Assembly (NCBI GenBank): GCA_039654915.1
Contig: CM077596.1
Location: forward strand, 71,921,751-71,985,750
DNA: 64,000 bases
Origin: Aquilaria yunnanensis
Lineage: Eukaryota > Streptophyta > Magnoliopsida > Malvales > Thymelaeaceae
Direction of reading: 5' to 3'
A model generated the notes under the pieces. That model saw nothing but the letters and a program-made list of their open reading frames with translations. It had not been told where the DNA came from and searched no databases. The first letter of the stretch is position 1, and every line of letters begins with the position of its first letter. Of the stretch, positions 22,967 through 39,192 are shown piece by piece. Position numbers and translations under genes: made by a program.

Positions 22967-25084
22967 GTTGCGTCTTGTCGCCTTGGGCACTTCCGGCAGG
23001 TCTCGATTCCGGTTCGGTCGCCCTTTATCTGCAAGGACGCCGCCACTGAAGTTTAATGACCCGTGTGCTCACATCAATCATTTTTTAAATAATGGAATAC
23101 AAATGATTTTTAAATTCGAAGCGTTGGATTTCAGAGAACAGAAGATAAGAAAGAGATTATAATGCGACCTTCAGAGGACCATTGGATTGGTTCATTGTTC
23201 TGTCCAACCTCTCCTGGTGGAGCTATGGGTGCTGATGCAAATCCATTGGGTGATTTGAACTCGTTCATCTGGACAAGACAAAACCCAGAACCCAATTTAA
23301 TTTTTTATTATTTTTATTTTTGTCAATTTTATTTTAATAATGGAAACGAAGCAATATCTACAAATTCTTTTCTTTTTCAAACGAAAACCCCCCCAAAAAA
23401 AAGAGAAAAACAAGAAAGAAAGAAAAAGGGACAGGATTGATAAAAAAAAAAGGGGGGGACAAGGAAAAAGTTACCCAGCTGGGTGAATTTACAGATGGTC
23501 CATCCCATCCTATGTGAGCCACGTGCTTTACATCCGTAGGGTATCCAATCTGTATTTCAGGCTCTTTCTCACTGTCTGCGAATTTAATTAATAAGTTACT
23601 AAATTCATTCTTCAACTATTTTGTTTATTCAATTTATTCTTCAACTAGAAGAAAGCAGATGAAGGTAGGTAAAATAGTTCCTGCAAAGAATGGGTACTTG
23701 TACGTGAAATAATTAACCAATCACACTAACAACTTTATTCTGAGGCAGACCAGGGGGAAAAAAGCAAAAAAAGAAGACAAACCAAACATTAATCTTATGT
23801 TTCTGAAGAGGCCCTTCATCTTATTGTTTGACGACATTTTTGTTTCGATAGTTTTGCCCCAGGAAGCGATACGGTTTCTGTAGAATGTCCGGGAATCAAT
23901 GGCCAATCTTCCTATCTGAAACAACATCACCCAAAAAGAAAAAGATAATATGATCAATCAATAAATATAATTTCTTATGTTACTTTTTTCCCATGAAAAA
24001 GAAAACAAGGGAAAAGACCTTTACCTCTACCAAAAAAAAAAAAAGGAGAAATGAACATATATATCTTCCGCCCTACCAACTCATATATGTTTGAGAAAAT
24101 TTGGCAAGAGAAGGAAAAGAAGGGTGGGAAAGAAAGTATGGGGCTGGGGAGGAATGAGTGAGCCAAATTATCCAGGCCAGTGTAATTAATGGGGCATCTG
24201 GCATTTGAAGAAGTAGAGAAAATTTGCAGGCAAATGAAGGCTTGCCAATTCAGAAACCTGAATATAATTGTGACTTGAAAATTGGCGACAGAACACAAAA
24301 GAAGAGGAGCTTAATTTAGGGGGAGGGCTTGTTATTTGGGGGTTGCCTTGGGAGTGAAAAATAAGAAGGTTGTTGAGGTGGCTATTTCGTGGGTGGTGGT
24401 TGTAAATTCCTTTCAATATGCTACAAATATATATTCTTCTCTCCATAAACATATAAACGAATTCCCTAAATATCTGATTATTCATTTTTTTAATCGTTAT
24501 TGTTGTTGCTAAATATTACTGCTTAATTAGCTGGATTAAGCACCTGATTTTTGTTTTCGGTTAAGTGAATGAGACATCTTCAGAAGCTGATGAATGATGA
24601 TAACTACATACATGTTGTGTGAGCCCTAAACAACAGTTGCTTGCTTGCTCGACAGTTTTGTCGCCCAACTTCCGTGGAATTCTCATTCGTCCTTAATTGC
24701 TTAATAGAAAAACCAAGTTCTTAACATGAAAGAAGAAATCAACAATATACGTACCCATCTCAAGATCAGACACAGGCTATATAAATTAAAGTGCTGGACT
24801 TTGTCCTAATCTTCTTAGTCAGTAATATCCTTGTCTTTCTAGGTGTGCTGGCAGTAGAGGATACCCCTAGGCAGCAGGCCATAATATGAGTGGCTCCACA
24901 CTTCTACAAAAACTAAACAATTCAGAAATGGTTAATTGCAGCTCCAACCAGCCGGATTTCGTGAGGTAAATACTTATCTCCAACCTTGAAGTTTTTGTAG
25001 ACTCCTCCGAATTCAAAGCTTATTCCAGTGTTCCAGCGAGCTTGGTTCAATAGTCAAGAATACCAACTTCAAATCACTAATTTA
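22967..25084. other. Intergenic region, no gene supported
   Basis: The GC-rich patch continues to about 23045 and may be the 5' UTR of the minus-strand ORF. A G-box core, CACGTG, occurs near 23520. The remainder is AT-rich with poly-A runs. ORFs at 23358-24485 are low-complexity and resemble nothing known. Confidence 0.4.
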
Positions 25085-25790
25085 AATACTACGGTATACT
25101 GCTTATTGTAGGTATAAGGTACAAATATTTTCATGTTTTGTAATTTTACCAAATGGTATATCGTGGTATTTTACGGTATATTACATACAGCACACTTTTT
25201 GTATGTATTTTATAAAAAAAATCACGGTATACCGTAAATACCGCGTTATACATACTGCGGTATTTAATTTTTTGCACATATATTTTTTTATTTTTTTATT
25301 TTACATCAAAATATCATAAATATATAAAAAAAATTAAAATAAAAATAATATACATATCATAAGATAAACATTTACTTTTATTTTTTTTTAATTTTCTTAA
25401 TTAATATAAAAAATCAATGGATGGTATTATTTATATTTATCGTATATGCAAAGTATATGGATAGTATTTTTTATATTTATAGTATATCAAAAAAATTAGT
25501 TTTTTTAGTATTATTTATTTTTCTCCATAAATAACATTTTTTTTTATGTTTTTTGTATTAGAAAAATATCTTATATCATATATATTTTATTTATATTTGA
25601 CAAATTATGATGAAAAAAAATTAGAATACATATAAAATGTGTAAAAATAAATTATTAAACAAATTATGTCATCTTAAAATAATATTCTAATATTTATTTT
25701 TTACAAAAACGGTAACGATATATGGTACGGTATATCATACAATATACCTTAAAAATTCAGGGTGCAGTATATCTAGCGGTAATGATATTT
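25085..25790. repeat. AT-rich repeat related to 8461-8925
   Basis: The segment is dense in ACGGTATA/TATACCG words, starts near TACTACGGTATACTG and ends near GCAGTATATCTAGCGGTAATG. Shared phrases with 8461-8925 include TACCAAATGGTA, GGTAACGATAT and TACGGTATA. It is probably a family of non-autonomous elements, but ends and target duplication could not be fixed. Confidence 0.5.
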
Positions 25791-25925
25791 AACACTTTGC
25801 TTCAACTGTCCATATGGCGTGAGTCTGATGATACTGGGAAAATGTTGGAAGAAAAACTCAATTGCCACCAAAACTGGCCTCATTAGTTAAAAAAGTGATA
25901 CTGACTTCTGAGTGAAAAAAAAAGT

Positions 25926-27174
25926 GGGAAATTGTCAAGAATCCCCTGAGGTTTGGTTGAACCTACAGTTATGTCTCTCACTTTCAAAAAACCTACACTT
26001 ACCACTCTAACACTAACACCATTATTCACCGTTACAGAAGATAAGAGAAACGATCTAACTTTGCCATCCTAGCCATGTTTCTTAGAAATTTTACCCCCAA
26101 CTTATACATCTAACAAGCCACTCTCCTCTCTCTCACCACTTCCTTGCTCGGTCAAATCCTAGACGCCACTGCGGGTTGGCCTGATGTCACCGGAGTTTTC
26201 TGAATCGTATCCTCCAAGCCGATTTCTTTGCAATGCCGATTCGACCTAAACCACAAATCAAGCGAAGTTCACACAGATTTCACGAGGATGGTGGCCTTCA
26301 GTCGCACGCCCCGTCTCACTCCTGATTTTTGTCTAGTTTCACCTCCAATCGCATGCTAGCTCTCACGATTCCCCTTTAATCACGTGGTCGCACCTCCTTC
26401 CCTCACGCGACTCTAAGAAAGCAACCGACAACACAAAGACCGCAATGCCTAGGAAAGTTCGATTGCGAGAAGGAAGGCGAGGTTCCTTTTCTGGGCTGAG
26501 GATGATCGGCGGCGACAGGTTTTCTGGGCTGGCAACGGGGATTGCGAACCGACGGCAATCGAAACGGTTGGGAATCATGAATGACTGGCGACGATGCGAA
26601 CGGCTGGAAATCGATTCTCTAAACCACTCTTTGAGGACCCCCTTTCTGTCCTTCCGAATTGATTCTCCCGCCATCCCCATCGGCAAAGATGAGGTGATGA
26701 TTTTTTGTGGTTTGATTGGAATTGCACCACCTAGGTTTTTATCTGAAGCTCAGACTGGGCCATCAAACTGCCTCCACTACCCTAAAGACTGACAAGCGAG
26801 CGAGGAGCGAAGCGGACGGACAGAGAAGGAGAAAAGGCACGCGTCGGAGCAACCAAGTCACCACCATCTATCTGACTTCCTCTCTTTCCCGTGGCTATCT
26901 TCGGCAGCAATTAAAGACTGGTTTAGAGGTTTCAAAGATGGGTCTGGAGATTTCAAAGAAAGAAAGCAAGTGGATGAGTGCAATTAAGATCATTAGAAAC
27001 TAAGGGGGCAAAGCTTCCAAGAAAAAAAGCAAGGAAGGCAAAGTCAAAGATTTTCTCTTTTCTTTAATAACGGCTATTAATGGAGTTAATTTTTGAGGGG
27101 GTAAGTGTAGGTACTTGAAAATGGGGACAAAAATGTAGGTTTAACCAAACTTTAATGATTTTTATAATTTTCCC
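25926..27174. mobile_element. Non-autonomous MULE with long terminal inverted repeats
   Basis: The left end GGGAAATTGTCAAGAAT...GGTTTGGTTGAACCTAC is mirrored on the right by GTAGGTTTAACCAAACTTTAATG...ATTTTCCC. Similarity runs inward about 150 bp (CCTACACTTACC on one side, GGGGTAAGTGTAGG on the other). A-rich flanks prevent a sure target duplication. The interior (26.1-27.0 kb) is GC-richer than the surroundings, as in gene-capturing Pack-MULEs. Small ORFs there (26363-26686 minus, 26445-26792 plus) match nothing I know. The terminal repeats resemble those of the 37.6-kb element. Confidence 0.7.
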
Positions 27175-27270
27175 AAAAAAAGACCGACTTAAAGCTGCGT
27201 TTTTTAGATCAATTCAAAATTCAGTTGCAGATTTGACCCCCCACGAAATTTACAGTGATGACATGTAAAA

Positions 27271-28407
27271 GGCTTAACTTCAGAAACAGCCCCTAAACTT
27301 GACCAACTCAAGCGAGTTGGTCCAAAACTCAGAACTCAGTGAAAATTGGCCCCTCAACTTTGAAAAGGTTAGCAGCTTAGTCCATGTGCTACAGTAATTG
27401 ATGGTTGGAGTTTGGAGAGGCTGAAGTGGCAGTTTGTAATCGCCTTCTCTGGTGACGAACCGCCTCCTCCGCTTCACGGGAGAGAAAGAAAAAAAAAAAA
27501 GAGAAACAAAAACCAGAATTAAAGAAAAAATAAAGCCCACCCAAAAGCATCTAGCATCTAACATCTAACATTGCTACGATTTAGAATGCATGATCAGAGG
27601 CCAATGTTCTTCAAGACGGCTTCTTCAGAAAAAAAGAAAAGAAAAAAAAAAACAAAAACTAGAATTAAAACCACCCAAAAGCATCTAACATTGCTACGAT
27701 TTAGAAATTAGAAGTGCAGAAGTCCTAGTCATTCTACATCATGCTGCAGCCATGTCCACTATTGTCGTTGGCTGAGGAGAAACAAAGAAGGTCTCTGCAA
27801 TCTCCTCCGGCGACGAATTGCCTCCTTCGCTAACGAATAGCTCAATCGAGAAACCGGAAGACTCGTCCATCGCCGTTAGGATGACGCCGTAGTAGGAATC
27901 TAACATAAAAGCCGCCGCCACAGTTGTTAGAGCCAAAAATCACGTCTTCGACCTCCAAGTCCATCTTTGCCTACTTCGTAGACTGCTCTTTGATTCATGG
28001 CCATGACTCGGAGTAGGCCTTGCACAAAGCATGGTGAATCATCTTCTTGAACTTTCTGTTCTTCCTCTTCTCCCTGTGCGAAGGAGGCGGCAGCACATAG
28101 AAGAGTGATTTTCAGCGGCCATGACGACGGGACCTCCACAACGGCGAAACTTGCTCTAACCGGAATCATTGACTCACACTTGAAAAGAACTGACCACACT
28201 GATGCGGACAATGCGGGGCCACGTTAAATCCACCTCAACCACTAACTGCCACTTCAGCCTCTCCAAACGCCAACCGTCAATTACTGTAGCACATGGACTG
28301 AACTGCTAACTTTTTCAAAGTTGATGGGTCAATCTTCACTTAGTGCTGAGTTTTGGACCAACTCGCTCGAGTTGGCCAAGTTCAGGGGCTGTTTACGCAG
28401 TTAGGAC
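27271..28407. mobile_element. Pack-MULE-like element at the VPS2 promoter
   Basis: The 10-mer ACATGTAAAA lies at 27261-27270 and again at 28408-28417. Between them, terminal inverted repeats of roughly 160 bp are obvious: CAGCCCCTAAACTTGACCAA on the left and TTGGCCAAGTTCAGGGGCTG on the right, continuing through the GGAGAGGCTGAAGTGGCAGT phrase. A 10-bp target duplication and long TIRs fit Mutator-like elements. The interior is GC-rich with minus-strand ORFs at 28211-27927 (94 aa) and 27936-27739 (65 aa). They may be captured host exons but I cannot identify the source. No transposase is present. Confidence 0.85.
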
Positions 28408-28510
28408 ACATGTAAAATAAGCGAAAAACCTCTTCCAACCGTCGCCTGATTTCTTCCCAGTTTCGGCAGTCGGAAGGAATTTCTCAGGCTCTTCGGCCCG
28501 CGTTGACGCT

Positions 28511-28517
28511 TATAAAT
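28511..28517 (+). promoter_or_regulatory. Probable TATA box of the VPS2 gene
   Basis: TATAAAT lies 69 bp upstream of the VPS2 start codon and 94 bp downstream of the MULE target duplication, so the element sits immediately upstream of the core promoter. Confidence 0.6.
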
Positions 28518-28579
28518 CCAACCAGAGTCTACGCACTCTTCTTCGCAGATCACTTGACGGAAGAGAATCAGTTCGAAGA

Positions 28580-30698
28580 TGAACATCTTCAACAGAAAAC
28601 CCAATCCCAGAGGTAGGCAATTGTTCGTTCCCGAATTCCAAGTTTGCCACTTTATTGGTTACCGGTTGATGAATCTCATTTCTCAAGTTATTTCAATTCT
28701 TATTAATTGTTGAGGAACTTTGGGTTGACCTAAAGCCTGCCGATTACGGGTTTCTTTGTTGTTGAATTATGTTTCAGAGGCCCTCCGTGAGAGTAAGAGA
28801 GAAATGGCACATGCTACACGAGGTGATTCTTGCGCCATTTTAGCTTCTTATGGTTTCAAATTTTTGTCTGACCATCATCTGGGTTCTTGGGTTTAACTTC
28901 TTTCTCGTCGAATTAGACTATTAATTGTTGCAATGAATAAGTATTTTATATGTAGAAATTTGTGCCTCAGTTAGACTTTACTGGATTTCGTTCGAAGAAA
29001 TCAGTGTGTAAACTAGTTTTCCCTCCATTCTAATTGGGTCATTCTCTCAGTTTTGTATTTTGTGACTAAAGCTTGTCATCTTGGTAATGTTTCAGGTATA
29101 GAGAAGGAAATAGGATCACTGCAGCTAGAAGTATGCCAAACTTCCCATTACCTGATATCCGTCCTAAATCTTCCCAGAGTTTTTGCTTCTGGATCTAATG
29201 TGATTTGTCTCTATGGCAGGAAAAGAAGCTTGTTGCTGAAATAAAAAAAACTGCAAAAATGGGAAATGAGGTACTGTTTGTTTTCTTACTCTCGATTGTT
29301 GCTATACCAGTCGGCCAGTTACATTTCCATAAGATTGAATTTTCTCTGTATCAAACTTGAATACATTCTGGTGAGTTAACCTTTTTTTGCCCTAAAAGTG
29401 TCGTGCTATCATTTTTGTTGTTACTTTCCGTTTTACCTTGGCTGTAAATCTTGGTCATATGTGCGCTGCAGGCAGCTACTAAAGTTTTGGCCCGACAGCT
29501 GATTAGACTCAGGCAGCAGATAGCCAAATTGCAAAGCAGTCGAGCTCAAATGAGGGGCATAGCGACTCATACACAGGTTTGCACTTTGCATCTCCAACCC
29601 TTCTTCACCAACTTGTTGCCTCTACCTATTTTCTTTTTGTAGGAGTTTTGAGGTTTTGGTGATGTGCAATCTTTGTTTCTTTGCCTAGGCTATGCACGCC
29701 CAGTCTTCAGTTGCTGTAGGCATGAAAGGTGCAACGAATGCAATGACTTCTATGAATAAGGTTTGTAATGTCTAATTTTAATGGTCTCTTTTATTGATAT
29801 CTCATATTTTGTGTCATTATTCACTTCTAATAACCAGTGCTAAATCTTCTCTGTAGCAAATGGCCCCAGCCAAGCAAGCGAAGGTTATTCAGGAGTTTCA
29901 GAAACAGTCTGCACAAATGGACATGACTGTAAGATGTTATTTGTTCTGTGAGAATATCTTTATGTAGAGACAATGCTTGTTTGGTTCCTGACTGCTAGTA
30001 AAGCTTATCAGTGTGTAATTCATGCTTTCAGACTGAAATGATGTCAGATGCTATAGATGATTCATTGGATGATGATGAAGCAGAAGATGAGACTGAAGAG
30101 CTAACCAATCAGGTTGTCAATGGTAGCTTTTAATCACCACATTGGTTCCATGCTGGGAATTTGCATTAGTTTGAAGGAAACTGAGCATGATGTTAGAAAT
30201 TTGTCTACCAAACATAGTCTTGTGTACATGAGAATGAAGAGTGCCTTACCAATTTGCCAATGGGTAACCTGTTCTATTTTTGTTGCAGGTATTGGATGAA
30301 ATAGGCGTTGATGTGGCATCTCAGGTATCTGCTATAGTCTTGTTGCTTGCCCAGTCAATGGATTTTGTTTGCTAGGTTGTACTCTAATGCCTTGGTTATT
30401 TTTTTTTTTTGGATTTTTCTTGATTTACGAGAACAGTTGTCAGCAGCTCCAAAAGGAAGGATTGCTACAAAACATACTGAGGATGTTAGCAGGTATTTTT
30501 CCAACTCATAGTAGATCTATCTGATTGCAGCGCGTAACAAGCCTTTATCATTCACTAGTCAAAGTTCGGCCACTGTAAACCCTAGAACATTCCCAACAAT
30601 TGTGTGAAAAATTGAGACAATCTACTAATATCAGTTTTGCTTGCAGTTCGGGCGTCAGTGATCTTGAGAAGCGCTTGGCAGCTCTCAGAAGCACATGA
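28580..30698 (+). CDS. VPS2.3: ESCRT-III subunit VPS2/CHMP2 family (VPS2.3-like)
   Basis: Eleven short exons join in frame to 212 aa: 28580-28613, 28778-28822, 29096-29130, 29220-29270, 29472-29576, 29689-29760, 29857-29928, 30032-30112, 30289-30324, 30437-30492, 30647-30698. The product is a core ESCRT-III component that polymerises on endosomal membranes for multivesicular-body formation and is disassembled by the VPS4 ATPase. The N-terminal half is basic and helical (MNIFNRKPNPREALRESKRE, KLVAEIKKTAKMGNEAATK, RQLIRLRQQIAKL). The C-terminal half is acidic (DDSLDDDEAEDETEELTNQ). The last residues, SDLEKRLAALRS, form a MIM1 motif for VPS4 MIT-domain binding. Overall wording is closer to Arabidopsis VPS2.3 than to VPS2.1 or VPS2.2. 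The Pack-MULE upstream may have altered its promoter. Confidence 0.95.
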
Positions 30699-31495
30699 AC
30701 TGAAAATAGATCATGTGGCATGATCCTTCGTCATCCCTCTGATTCTAGATTGTAGTTACAGTTAATTTTCTAGTATGAATCATCATTCCTTTGTTTATGG
30801 ATGGGCTTGCGTAGGCAAATGATACCCCAGATCGAACCAAAACAATCCTCTCGTCTGTTATTTGGGGGTTGCAATGACTGACAATTGTGTGAATCCCCCG
30901 TCAAGTGGAGCACAGCACACAGACCTGCAGGCAGTGAAATGAATGAAAGAGTTGTTGCCAGCAATAGCGTGTTTTATTTTATTTTTGTTAATTTTCTTTG
31001 TTTTTCATCTAGCATTCATGACAGCGACAATGGACTTCGCAACAATTAATTCTCATTCATAAGCAACAATCTATTAGTTAGTGATCAAGGTAAGTTATCG
31101 GCATCAGCTCACCAAATTTGCACCAAATCAATCCAATGCAATTTCCCAGAACTTGCACAAATGGATGTATCAGAAATTACGTTCCAATGGGGAAGAATCG
31201 ATATACAGCTAAACAGAATTGAAGCTTATGCCATCGATGGCAGCTATTCCAGTCTCACATTACAGGCGGAAAAAGAGGTACCAGTACATGAGTTTTCACT
31301 CTCGGCAGAACAAAAAGTATCCAAGTGAAAAAAAAATTGGGACTATCGTGAGGCAGGTGAGTTGGACCTGCAATGTCACTTGATTAGCTGATATCCCATG
31401 TACAAATGTGAGACTATAGATAGATTCTTACTTTTCTTCACTTTTAGGACTGAATATCCACAGGTGCACACCCAATATTGTTGCGCAAACAATTA
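30699..31495. other. Spacer between convergent VPS2 and kinase genes
   Basis: Contains the probable 3' UTRs of both genes. No other coding region was recognised. Confidence 0.4.
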
Positions 31496-36881
<5,386 letters not shown>

Positions 36882-37590
36882 ATCATAAACTCTTGACAAA
36901 TCCTAATGCCCAATACTTCAATTCAACCGCTTTCAGTCAGATTCTGCCTCAAACCGAGCAAAAACTGCTGCCTAATCCCCACCAAACAATTTTGCCTCAA
37001 AACAGAAGATTTACCAATAAGATGATCGGAGATAGAGAGAAAAAAAAGAATCTCAACTCTTTTCTAAAACAACCGGATAAATTTGTATTCCCGAAAATCT
37101 AAAGCTTCCAACCGATGCCAACTAACTAGATGGGTAAAGGAAAGAAATTCTGGGGAAAAGATTGGAGACTTCAATCTAATGCCTACCAAAAAGGATAACA
37201 AAAAAGAAAAGGGTAGGTTTCATTAAAAAAGAAAACCCAACCTTAGAAATCTACATCCTATGATAAGTAAAGCCCAAAATCCTCAAATCGGAGCCCCGAT
37301 TCACCGGAAAACTAAGGTACATTGACCTTATGAACCGACAGCGAATTCGAAACCTGAAGCAGAACCCCAGGAAAAGAGAGACGTAATCTCAATGCAATAC
37401 GACTTCAGAAACGAATAGAAGAGAGAATTTTTTTTCTCTCCAGAATCCAGATAGAGACAAACGACAAAGGAAATTTGTGTGTTTTATCCTCTCTGAAGAG
37501 AAGATAGGGGAGATTAGAAACAGCAGCAAGGTTCTGTCGAAAAAAAAAGAAAAAAAAAAAAAAGGAGCAGCAAGACAAAATAGTAAAGGA
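36882..37590 (-). other. Probable 5' UTR, 5' UTR intron and promoter of the kinase gene
   Basis: Read on the minus strand, a TCTCTCTTC-rich leader (about 37500-37320) is followed by a possible donor after GCTTCAG, and a possible acceptor (GCATTAG) lies just upstream of the start codon. The MULE begins about 40-100 bp upstream of this leader. Confidence 0.4.
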
Positions 37591-37702
37591 AAAATTACCA
37601 AAGTCCCCGCTGAGGTTGGTCGAACATACATTTTTGTCCCCCATTTTAAAAAACCTACACTTATCCCCTCTTCAAAGTTAACACTTAACACAGTTACTCA
37701 TT

Positions 37703-38928
37703 GGGTAAATTGCACCTGTGGCCCCTAATCTTTTATTATTGTTCTATTTTGGACCCTAACCTCAAAACTTCACATGGGATGTCCTTAATCTCAATTTTTT
37801 TTTGTTCCATTTTAGACTTTTAAAAGATGGAAAGTGTTAAAAATAACGGAAATGGTCACGTGGCATATTAGGTTGTGGCAGTTGGCCACGTGGCACAATA
37901 AATCACTAGCTATAGATACTTGCAATTGACCACATCAGACATTTAGGGCTTATATGGGGTTAGCCCACATCTCTCATTCCTCCTCCTTTACCCATCGCCT
38001 GCAGCCCTCCTCCTTGCCTCTGGCCTTGGCCGATTCCTCCACCTTCCATTCTTGTTCCCAACCATGTCAAACGAATTGTCACCTTCTCCTCCGCCTCCCT
38101 AAGATCCTTCCACAGACCCATCGCCACCATCACCTCTCAAAAGCCATTCTCGCCCTCCTAGCGCTGCCGTTCACTTCCTCGCCCAATATTCCCACTACAC
38201 GGTTGTCACACCGAATCCGCATCGATTGTCACCCCCTTGATGGTCTCCTGATGAGACTGTTGCCCTGATCGATACGTATCACTACAAGTGGCATGCTCTC
38301 TCAAGGCCACGCACTGGCAAGAGGTGGTGGAAGCTATTTCACGGTGCTGCCCCACCACCTCCCCTACCGAGACACCGTCCAATGTTGCTAGAAGATGGAA
38401 AAGCTCCGGAATAGCTACCGAATCAAGATCCAGTGGGCTAGATCATTGCTTCCCGGTGCATATTGGCCGACGGAAGAAACTAGGGGAGTGTTCAGGCCAG
38501 TTTAGGGTTCGACTGTGGAGGGAGATGGGGGATGGTGGTGACTTAGGGAATTTGATGGGGGACGGTGGTGCGGCGAAACAAGGACGACTGGCTAGGGGGA
38601 GCGGTGGCCCAAGGTTTTGAGGGACGGGAGCGACAGTTGAGGAAAATTTTAGGTTTTGAGGGAAGGAAACAAAAAATCAGGGACCTGGATTGTTATTTAC
38701 TTTTTATTCTTCTTTTCTTTCTTCCTTGTCCACGTCAATGCCACCTGGCAAATTGCCTATGCTAGCATGTCACGTGGTCAATTCAGTCAATTTTACATAT
38801 TTTTCATCTGTCAAAGATCTAAAATGGAATAAAAAATTGAGGTTGATGACGTCTCATGTGAGATTTTGATGTTAGGGCCCAAAATAGGATTATAATAAAA
38901 GGTTAGGGGTCATGGATACAATTTACCC
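37703..38928. mobile_element. Nested Pack-MULE carrying a trihelix-gene fragment
   Basis: The ends are GGGTAAATTGCACCTGTGG on the left and ...GGATACAATTTACCC on the right, with matching inner phrases (TTGTTCCATTTTAGA / TCTAAAATGGAATAA). The flanks GTTACTCAT (37693) and GTTATTCAT (38929) are a 9-bp target duplication with one mismatch. Deleting the element restores a continuous arm of the host MULE, similar to the arm of the 25.9-kb element (CCGTTACAGAAGA versus TCGTTACAAGAGA). The interior is GC-rich. Confidence 0.82.
38244..38450 (+). pseudogene. Captured fragment of a trihelix (Myb/SANT-like) transcription factor
   Basis: Within the nested MULE, SPDETVALIDTY...KWHAL in one frame is followed, after a shift near 38305, by LKATHWQEVVEAISR in the next frame. 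After another shift near 38385 comes KMEKLR. This order (ETVALIDAY, KW..L..G.LKA.HWQEVADAVS, CP.TSP.KTP.QC, KMEKLRKRYR) is that of the trihelix DNA-binding domain of plant ASIL/ASR3-like proteins. The frameshifts show it cannot make a normal domain. It is presumably a host exon captured by the MULE; the parental gene is not in the window. Confidence 0.75.
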
Positions 38929-39130
38929 GTTATTCATCGTTACAAGAGAATAGAGAAAATGCTTAACTTTGTCCTCATATTTTCTGTTCTCATAAACTTT
39001 ACCTCAACTTCTGTATCAATACAAGTCAATCCATTGAACAAATTAGAAATTTCAATTAAAAGTAAAAAAAAAACAAACAAACAAACAAATCGAAGATTTG
39101 ACTTTTGATTTTTGATTGATTTATTTATTT

Positions 39131-39133
<3 letters not shown>

Positions 39134-39190
<57 letters not shown>
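39134..39190. repeat. (AT)n microsatellite
   Basis: About 28 uninterrupted AT dinucleotides, inside the right half of the 37.6-kb MULE. Confidence 0.97.

Positions 39191-39192
<2 letters not shown>

Noticed and set aside
22515..23162. 215-aa plus-strand ORF over the GC-rich patch
   Set aside because: Its composition follows from the opposite strand, and its first part reads AT-rich poly-Lys/Arg sequence. The minus frame has better codon third-position bias and a coherent end.
26363..26792. 107-115 aa ORFs in the 25.9-kb MULE
   Set aside because: Overlapping on both strands with no recognisable domain; treated as element interior, not genes.
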